The translations under genes were made by a program, and so were the position numbers. Of a stretch of 64,000 nt of DNA, positions 57,802 through 64,000 are shown one piece after another. The notes under the pieces are model-generated. The model had not been told where the DNA came from and ran no database searches. It was given only the letters and a program-made list of their open reading frames with translations. The stretch lies in assembly GCF_029504735.1 (NCBI RefSeq), contig NZ_JAQFIP010000001.1, positions 433,550 through 497,549 of the forward strand, in the 5' to 3' direction. How positions within the stretch are numbered: position 1 is the first letter of the stretch; every line of letters begins with the position of its first letter. Source of the DNA: Ereboglobus sp. PH5-10. Its GTDB lineage: Bacteria; Verrucomicrobiota; Verrucomicrobiia; Opitutales; Opitutaceae.

Positions 57802-59294
57802 TGCTCAAATCGGTGGAATTATTCAGCGGCTGCGGCGGCTTGGCCAAGGGGCTTGAAAACGCGGGATTCGAGCATTGCGCCTTTGTCGAGTTCAACAAAT
57901 GGGCGTGCCAAAGTTTGCGGCTCAATTTCCCGAAGCACCTCGTTCACGAAACAGATATCCGCGCATTTGATTTTTCCCAGTTTGAAGGAGTGGATTTGGT
58001 TGCGGGAGGCCCACCCTGCCAGCCGTTTTCCCTCGGGGGGCTCGCACGGGCTTTCGAGGACAAGAGGGACATGTTCCCGCAAGCCGCCCGCGCGGTCTGT
58101 GAACTTCGTCCGAGAGCCTTTGTTTTCGAAAATGTAAAAGGACTGCTCCGAAAAAGTTTTCGGGAATACTTTGAATACATAGTCCTCCGCCTGACATTTC
58201 CTGATGAAACCCAGGGCGACGGCGAGTGCTGGCGCAAGCATTCCAAGCGGCTCGCCTCGCTTGATTTCCGGAATTACAAGGGGCTGAAATACCGCGTCCA
58301 TTTCAAGCTGCTCAATGCGGCGGACTTTGGCGTCCCCCAAATTCGCGAGCGAGTTTTTATCGTTGGCCTGAGATCGGATGTTTCCAGCGAATGGATATGG
58401 CCCTTGGCAACAGTGCCATGCGCCGCCCGCAAAACAATATCCCATGCAATCGGCCACCTGCCACCGCCGCAATCCGCGCACAAACTCCCCGACCATCAGT
58501 TCATAGACGGAGCACGCTCATACCCAGGCCACACCGGCAGCGAAATCCACAAACCGAGCAAAACAATCAAAGCGGGGGCGCACGGGGTTCCCGGCGGCGA
58601 GAACATGCTCCGTTTTCCAAACGGAACAGTGCGCTACATGACCGTGTTGGAGGCAAAACTCATCCAGACATTTCCGGCCAATTACAAAATCAGCGGGCGC
58701 TGGGGCGAGGCCCTGAGGCAAATTGGCAACGCGGTCCCAGTCAAACTGGCGGAGGGCATCGGGAGAAAAATAGCAGCCTTGCTGCAAAAAGAGGATGCGG
58801 CTGTCTTTCAAAATGGCGCCATGCCGCCATCGGATGTGGCATACCCTTCCTTCGACAGTCCGCCCCCTGTCGGGCAATTGGCGTTTTTCGAGCCGCAGTC
58901 ACTTTACCTTGTCAACACAAGCCCCGTCACACTCCTCGGCACATACCGCAAAACCTGCCGCGACTGGATTGTCTCAACCAATCGCTATAATTACCCCGTC
59001 ACCAATGACGAAATTAAATCCTGCCGTCCGCTTCTCTCGGTAAGGCGGCTAGTGTTAAGGCGCAAAAACGACACGCCACTCTATTTCAAGGTCAGTGGCC
59101 ATGACATTGTCGGGAAAAAAGACCTGTTGAAACTGGGCTACAAGTCAGGCGGCAGGCATCCCGCCGGGCAAAAATATATTCTCTACAAATTATCACCCCT
59201 TGCCGTTGCTCCAAAATACGACGAGTCCGCCGCCACCCCAATTATCGGGAAGGGCTGCTCGTCCGGCAGGACAAAGCGAAAAGCCAACAGCTAA
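57801..59294 (+). CDS. DNA (cytosine-5-)-methyltransferase of the Eco29kI-type system
   Basis: The 497-residue protein has the C5-MTase motifs in order: I VELFSGCGGLAKGL, IV GGPPCQPFS with catalytic C73, VI FVFENVKGLL, VIII RERVFIVGL, and X QIGNAVPVKLAEG. It should protect CCGCGG from the linked nuclease. The catalytic and target-recognition parts end near residue 350; a further ~140 residues (from FDSPPPVGQLAF) have no MTase motif and make it longer than the ~380-residue Eco29kI enzyme. Start overlaps the nuclease stop by one base. Confidence 0.93.
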   Translation: MLKSVELFSGCGGLAKGLENAGFEHCAFVEFNKWACQSLRLNFPKHLVHETDIRAFDFSQFEGVDLVAGGPPCQPFSLGGLARAFEDKRDMFPQAARAVCELRPRAFVFENVKGLLRKSFREYFEYIVLRLTFPDETQGDGECWRKHSKRLASLDFRNYKGLKYRVHFKLLNAADFGVPQIRERVFIVGLRSDVSSEWIWPLATVPCAARKTISHAIGHLPPPQSAHKLPDHQFIDGARSYPGHTGSEIHKPSKTIKAGAHGVPGGENMLRFPNGTVRYMTVLEAKLIQTFPANYKISGRWGEALRQIGNAVPVKLAEGIGRKIAALLQKEDAAVFQNGAMPPSDVAYPSFDSPPPVGQLAFFEPQSLYLVNTSPVTLLGTYRKTCRDWIVSTNRYNYPVTNDEIKSCRPLLSVRRLVLRRKNDTPLYFKVSGHDIVGKKDLLKLGYKSGGRHPAGQKYILYKLSPLAVAPKYDESAATPIIGKGCSSGRTKRKANS

Positions 59295-59499
59295 CCCCTG
59301 CTATGGGAAGAATTAGGGCAAACACTAACCCAAGTTCGTCAGTTGGGCGGTGAGGCAAAAAATTTTATAGGAAAGTTTTCACAGGGGTGCCTCGAAATAA
59401 AAAGACACAGGCTTTTGCACATGGCGAAGTCGAAAAGGGTCAGGTAGCATGAGAAACAGAGTCGAGAACCGAGGGTAATCGGGGTAGACTCTGGCCGTC

Positions 59500-59740
59500 A
59501 TGAACTATACCGGAATTGATTATCACAAGCGATACAGTGTGGCGTGCACGCTTGACGCGCAAGGCCGCAAGTTGAGCGAGGCGCGGATCGAGGCCAACTC
59601 GCCCGAAGCCTTTGAGCGTTATTTCAAGAACCTTGGCGGGGAAAACACGGTGGTGATGGAGGCATGCTGGAACTGGGCGGTGCTCTACGCGAGGTGCGCC
59701 GCTATGGGCTGGCCGAAAACTATTTTCCCGCGTCCATCCG
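59500..59740 (+). pseudogene. IS110-family transposase remnant (5' part, frameshifted)
   Basis: The first ~70 codons (YTGIDYHKRYSVACTLDAQG, TVVMEACWNWAVLY) are the RuvC-like DEDD N-terminus of IS110 transposases. A 2-bp deletion near 59685 shifts the frame: the next family segment (EVRRYGLAEN) continues in another frame. The remnant ends near 59720-59740, where the convergent acetylesterase gene begins. The DEDD core is incomplete and the C-terminal serine domain is lost, so it is dead. Confidence 0.85.
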
Positions 59741-61189
59741 GAAGGGGACGGCGGGGAGGCCGGCTTTGTTGAAGAGGTTGGGTTGCGCGGCTTCGTCCCA
59801 TGCGAAGCGCACGGTTTTGGGCGCGGGGACTTTCGGGTTGGAGAGGATCACGCGGCCGCCTTCGATCACGGCCTTGGCCGGATAAAAGACGCCGTCGTCG
59901 CCCGCGATCACGAACCAGCGCGGCGGCTTGCCGTCGTTCGTGACGAGGCCGCCGTGCACATGGTCGAACGTCAGGTAGGCGAGTTGACCCTTCACCTCCA
60001 TCGACTGGAAGACCGGTCCGGAAAACACCACGTCGCTGCGCGCGTAGTCATGCGCGAGCGCCCAGCGCGCGAGGCGTTCGCCCACGTCGCGTTTGTTGCG
60101 CGGGTGAATGTCGAAGAGGTCGTCAACAAGGTCGGTGGTCACGACCATGCCGGTGCGCGGCAGCAGTTGCATCGCGCGGGTTTGGGCCTCCTGCAAAATC
60201 GGCGCGGCCTCGGGCGACGCCACCTGTGTGTTGCGCGCCACGTGATACAGGAAGGGCGCGATCTGCACGTAATAAAACGGCATCTCGCTTTTCCAGGCGG
60301 CGCGCCAGCCTTGCACGAGCGCGACCATTTTTTGCGCGTAGTTCGCGCCGTCGCCCGAGGTGAGGTTTGACTCGCCCTGATACCAGATCACTCCGCGAAT
60401 GGCATACGGCGCGAGCGGATGGATCATCGCGTTATAGAGCGACGACGGCTGCGTGTTCTCGACTTTTGCGCCCGGCTGCCGCGCGGCCACCGCGAAGACC
60501 GACAATTCCGGCACGGCGTCAAACCCCTCCGGCGCGGTCCATGGTTCGATGCGCGTGCCGCCCCAGCTCGCTTCGACCAGGCCAACGGGCACGTTGAGCT
60601 CGGTGTGCAATTTGCGTCCGAAGAAATATCCCGCGGCGGAAAACTTGATCGCGTCGATTGTGTCGGGCGAGCACACGGTCCACGGCGCGGCCAGCTCAAC
60701 GTCGTCCCTGGGCTCGTCGGCGCGTGTTTTTTTGACTCGAAACAGGCGGATTTGCGGAAAGTCCGCCGCGCGTATTTCCTCCTCGGCGTTAAAAACGGGC
60801 TTCTGCCTGCGCCGTTCGCCGATCGGTTTTTCCATGTTGGACTGCCCCGAGCACAGCCACACCTCGCCCACGAGCACGTCGGTGAAACGCGCCTCGCCAT
60901 CCGGCCCCGTCACCACCAGCTCGCGCGGCTGTGCGCTTGGCTCGAGCGGGTCGAGGCGCGCGATCCAGCGGCCGTCCGCGCCGGCCTTCACGCGTTTTGT
61001 CTGCTCGGCAAACGTCACCGTGATTTCATCGCCCGCCCTCGCCTTCCCCCAGACCGGCGCCTCGACGCCGCTTTGCAAAACCATGCGGTCGGCAAACAGG
61101 CCCGGCAACTCGACCGCCCCGAGGGGCGCGAGCAGCGCAAACGCAAAAACAACCGTGAGAAGGAAACGCGCGGCGGTGCATTTTTTCAT
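59720..61189 (-). CDS. Sialate O-acetylesterase-like secreted SGNH hydrolase
   Basis: The 489-residue exported protein has a signal peptide (1 to about 25), an N-terminal beta-domain (LFADRMVLQSGVEAPVWGKA), then the SGNH fold with Ser116 in LCSGQSNME and the later Asp-His pair in DIHPRNKRDVGERLA. It removes acetyl groups from sialic acids or other polysaccharides in the periplasm. The start at 61189 was chosen over 61306. The last codons (MDAGK, stop) lie at the IS110 junction, so a few native C-terminal residues may have been replaced. Divergent from pncB. Confidence 0.9.
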   Translation of the reverse strand: MKKCTAARFLLTVVFAFALLAPLGAVELPGLFADRMVLQSGVEAPVWGKARAGDEITVTFAEQTKRVKAGADGRWIARLDPLEPSAQPRELVVTGPDGEARFTDVLVGEVWLCSGQSNMEKPIGERRRQKPVFNAEEEIRAADFPQIRLFRVKKTRADEPRDDVELAAPWTVCSPDTIDAIKFSAAGYFFGRKLHTELNVPVGLVEASWGGTRIEPWTAPEGFDAVPELSVFAVAARQPGAKVENTQPSSLYNAMIHPLAPYAIRGVIWYQGESNLTSGDGANYAQKMVALVQGWRAAWKSEMPFYYVQIAPFLYHVARNTQVASPEAAPILQEAQTRAMQLLPRTGMVVTTDLVDDLFDIHPRNKRDVGERLARWALAHDYARSDVVFSGPVFQSMEVKGQLAYLTFDHVHGGLVTNDGKPPRWFVIAGDDGVFYPAKAVIEGGRVILSNPKVPAPKTVRFAWDEAAQPNLFNKAGLPAVPFRMDAGK

Positions 61190-61259
61190 GATGCGCAAAA
61201 TCTCGCACACAACGCGCATTGTGTGGAGACTATTTTCGGATACATTAACCGCCACAATC

Positions 61260-62732
61260 ATGAACACCACCGCGCCCGAACGCCTGCGCAGCTCGCCCCT
61301 GCTCACCGACCTGTATCAACTCACCATGGCGCACGGCTATTGGAAAACCGGCGCGCACAACAAGGACGCCGTCTTCCACCTTTTCTTCCGGCATAATCCG
61401 TTCAAGGGCGGTTACACCGTCGCCGCGGGGCTTGCGGACGCGGTCGCGTGGTTGCGCGAGTTGCACTTCAACAGCGACGAGATCGCCTACCTCGCCACGC
61501 TCAAGGGCAACGACGGCGCGCCGCTTTTTTCGGACGGCTTTCTCGAATACCTGCACGGATTTGCGTTCACCTGCGATGTCGACGCCATTCCCGAGGGCAC
61601 GGTCGTGTTTCCCAACGAGCCGCTGCTGCGCGTGCGCGGCCCGATCATCCAGGGGCAGCTCGTCGAAACCGCGCTTCTCAACACCATCAATTTTCAAACG
61701 CTCGTCGCGACCAAGGCCGCGCGCATCTGCCACATCACGCGAGACGAACCGGTGCTCGAGTTCGGCCTGCGCCGCGCGCAAGGTGTCGACGGCGCGCTTG
61801 CCGCGAGCCGCGCCGCGTATATCGGCGGTTGCGCGTCCACCTCGAACGTGCTCGCCGGACAACTCTTCGGCATTCCCGTGAGCGGCACGCACGCGCACAG
61901 CTGGGTGATGTCGTTCGACAGCGAACCGGAGGCGTTTCAAGCCTACGCCGAGACGATGCCCAACAACTGCGTGTTTCTTGTGGACACCTACGACTCGCTC
62001 GAAGGCGTGCGCCGCGCCGTCGAGTCCGGCAAATGGCTGCGCGCGCGCGGACACAAAATGGCCGGCATCCGGCTCGACTCCGGCGACCTCGCCTACCTGA
62101 GCATCGAGGCGCGGAAAATCCTCGACGAAGCGGGTTTTGCGGACACGGCGATTTTTGCGAGCAACGACCTGGACGAGCACATCATCTCAAGCCTCAAACA
62201 ACAAGGCGCGCGAATCGCGTTTTGGGGTGTGGGCACGAAACTCGTCACCGCATACGACCAGCCCGCGCTCGGCGGTGTTTACAAACTCGCCGCGCTTCGC
62301 AACGGCGTCGGCGCGTGGGACCACAAAATCAAACTATCCGAGCAAACGATAAAAATCACCAACCCCGGAATCCAACAAGTGCGCCGCTTCACGCTCGATG
62401 GCGAATACGTCGGCGACATGATCTACAACGAGGACGGCCCGCCGATCGACGACGCGAACCGCACGATCTACGACGCGGTGAACTTCATCCGCTTCAAGCC
62501 GATTCCGCCCGACGCGACAACCGAGGACCTGCTCGTGCCGGTTTTTCGAAACGGCAAACTTGTCCGCGAAATGCCGACGCTTGAAGAAATTCGCGCCCGC
62601 CGTCGCGCGCAAATCGCCGCGCTCCATGAAGGCAGCAAACGTCTCCTCAACCCGCACGAATATCCGGTGGGATTGGAGCGCAGCCTCCTCGACATGAAAA
62701 CCGCGCTCATCATGAAAGCGCGAACAAAGTGA
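61260..62732 (+). CDS. pncB: Nicotinate phosphoribosyltransferase
   Basis: Makes nicotinate mononucleotide in the NAD salvage (Preiss-Handler) route. 490 residues with TDLYQLTMAHGYWKTG, the phosphorylated-His region PVSGTHAHSWVMSF, LDSGDLAYLS, and ASNDLDEHII. The length and C-terminal region fit the longer bacterial class. The start at 61260 gives MNTTAPERLRSSPL. Followed by IS remnants on the right. Confidence 0.95.
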   Translation: MNTTAPERLRSSPLLTDLYQLTMAHGYWKTGAHNKDAVFHLFFRHNPFKGGYTVAAGLADAVAWLRELHFNSDEIAYLATLKGNDGAPLFSDGFLEYLHGFAFTCDVDAIPEGTVVFPNEPLLRVRGPIIQGQLVETALLNTINFQTLVATKAARICHITRDEPVLEFGLRRAQGVDGALAASRAAYIGGCASTSNVLAGQLFGIPVSGTHAHSWVMSFDSEPEAFQAYAETMPNNCVFLVDTYDSLEGVRRAVESGKWLRARGHKMAGIRLDSGDLAYLSIEARKILDEAGFADTAIFASNDLDEHIISSLKQQGARIAFWGVGTKLVTAYDQPALGGVYKLAALRNGVGAWDHKIKLSEQTIKITNPGIQQVRRFTLDGEYVGDMIYNEDGPPIDDANRTIYDAVNFIRFKPIPPDATTEDLLVPVFRNGKLVREMPTLEEIRARRRAQIAALHEGSKRLLNPHEYPVGLERSLLDMKTALIMKARTK

Positions 62733-63084
62733 GGTTACCCCTGATTTATGGACAGGAGGTGCAGGCATAACCACAAAACAAACATGCCAAAAACAAAACC
62801 AGCCTGCACGCCGGAATTCAAAAACGAGGCGCCGCCTACCAGACGAGCACGGGAACGAGCCTCAGGCTCACCGCCGAGCACTTTGGTGTTTCGGCCAACA
62901 GCCTGAGCCCGTCGTTGCCACCGAGAGCGCCGAGCAGGAGCACCGGCGCCTGCGCCGCGAGAACCGCGCCCTGCAAATGCGCTGCGAGATACTAAACCTA
63001 AAAAGGAAAATGGGCGAGTTGAAGGAGAGCCGCGAGTGCGCGGGTTCTGGCTGGGGACGCGGAGAGTGACCGGAAGGCGTTTTG
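62733..63084. other. Intergenic region holding IS remnants
   Basis: 352 bp between pncB and the IS1380-like gene. Apart from the IS3 OrfA remnant, no gene is seen. A short stretch before it may be an IS end, but no terminal inverted repeats were identified. Confidence 0.5.
62784..62995 (+). pseudogene. IS3-family OrfA remnant (frameshifted)
   Basis: Starts MPKTKPACTPEFKNEA, then in other frames gives TAEHFGVSANSLS and HRRLRRENRALQMRCEIL, in the order of an IS3 OrfA (HTH then leucine zipper). At least two frameshifts and a deletion break it, and no OrfB follows. Confidence 0.75.
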
Positions 63085-64000
63085 CTACCCACTGAGCAAC
63101 AAGTGCGCGTCCGGCGGCAGGCCCGGCAGCCACTTGCCGCCCAGCAAACGCCTCAATAACCGCGTCAGCAGCAGAGTCCAGCGTTGTTGCGCGCTCCATC
63201 GCTCCGTGATGGCGTTGATCTGCCTTAACTCCTTGCTAATCCTCGTCACCGCTTGCGCTATCACCCCGCCCTTCTCATGCACCAGGCTTACTTTGACGGT
63301 GCGCTGGCCGCCGCTTTGGGTTTGCCGTCCCACCGCGGCCATGAGCATCGGCCGCGCGCGGATCGCCTCGCGGTGGCTCCCCTCGTCGTAGAAGCGCACA
63401 TACAGCGTCCACCAGTTGTAAAACAGCGCCACGAGGTTGGCCATCAACCGGCTCGCCCCCAGATGCCGGCTCGCATACCCGCCCCAGCCCCATTGGTTTT
63501 TGAGCTCGTCAAAGTTGTTCTCCGCGTCGGCCCGTTCGCGGTAGTGCCGGGGCATCGCTTGCGCGGGCAAGTCCCGCCCGTCAAGGCTGGTGCAAAGCAC
63601 CGAGATTTTGCCGCACCAGGGCGTCGGTTGCGCGTCCCAGCCCTCGCCTGTGGCGTGCGGCAGGTTGCCCTGCCGCTCTTTGCCCCGCTTGGGCTTGCCG
63701 GGTGCCCTGAGCGGGGCTCGCGCGGGCTTTTCCCTCACCAGAACCACCCGGCGCTCCCGGCTCCGACCGCCCAGTCTCAGGGTCGTTTCCATCGCCTCCC
63801 AGCCATCGCCGCAATCCCGCCAGAGCGCTCCCTGGCGCATCATCCGCACGACCAGATCCTTGACCTTGGCGGTGTGGCGCAGTTTGAACAGATACGGCAG
63901 GCCGTGCTCCTCGTGCTCGAGCATCACCGTTTCGTTTCCGTAGCCGCAGTCCCCCCGCACGAACACGGGCCATTGGTGGCGGGGGAGTTTTTCGAGCATT
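63085..64000 (-). mobile_element. IS1380-like transposase, N-terminus beyond the window
   Basis: About 304 residues of the C-terminal part of a DDE transposase, reading toward 63085. GDCGYGNE and the signature YRERADAENNFDELKNQW with GWGGYASRHL, then LVALFYNWWTLYVRF, match IS1380-type transposases. The frame is open to the right edge, so the N-terminal third is not visible. Completeness cannot be judged. Confidence 0.82.

Noticed and set aside
57163..59294. Avoidance of CCGCGG as a sign of long residence of the restriction system
   Set aside because: CCGCGG sites remain in the window (for example near 5304, 15961 and 32963), so no avoidance is visible by eye; a proper count was not possible.

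Overview
The window is a high-GC chromosomal segment that most resembles a verrucomicrobium of the Opitutaceae type. This is an inference from gene content: an autotransporter with a beta-strand-repeat passenger, an OleC/OleD pair, a split ThrE exporter, many genes without a Shine-Dalgarno sequence, and an unusually dense set of intergenic palindromic and short-period repeats. No rRNA, tRNA or CRISPR was seen.

Layout. 0-13 kb: mnmA, a hexapeptide-repeat protein and an MFS transporter (cut by the left edge), then divergent copA, convergent ligA, two outer-membrane beta-barrel genes, a GT-C-like membrane protein and an NtrC-type regulator. 13-33 kb: valS with an in-frame repeat insertion; a tandem creatininase protein whose linker holds a complete REP-associated tyrosine transposase (RAYT) flanked by two REP palindromes; a beta-hydroxyacid dehydrogenase; an orphan helical protein; a two-gene ThrE exporter; a BASS-like transporter; a Wza-like lipoprotein; an acidic protein; pyrD; the convergent operon rnd-oleC-oleD-folP-folB-folK; and maeA. 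33-54 kb: one long minus-strand ribosomal superoperon, rpsL-rpsG-fusA-rpsJ-rplC-rplD-rplW-rplB-rpsS-rplV-rpsC-rplP-rpmC-rpsQ-rplN-rplX-rplE-rpsN-rpsH-rplF-rplR-rpsE-rplO-secY-(adk-like)-map-rpsM-rpsK-rpsD-rpoA-rplQ, ending at a strong intrinsic terminator. tuf, rpmD, infA and rpmJ are not in it, and the adenylate kinase slot holds a protein without the P-loop. 54-64 kb: an autotransporter, a flavin-binding protein, a truncated flavodoxin-like gene next to an Eco29kI-type restriction-modification pair, IS110 and IS3 remnants, a sialate O-acetylesterase, pncB, and an IS1380-like transposase cut by the right edge.

The most notable structure is in the repeats. Several families of elements built from 7-bp (sometimes 8- or 10-bp) degenerate tandem units, usually as two inverted arms around a core, occupy gaps between genes, often directly after stop codons. 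One family occurs five times inside the ribosomal superoperon. Two further palindrome families (a GC-rich REP linked to the RAYT, and a GGGCGTCGC palindrome) sit at gene ends and in at least two cases inside coding sequence. The genome appears to carry repeat elements that insert in or next to essential genes while keeping them readable.
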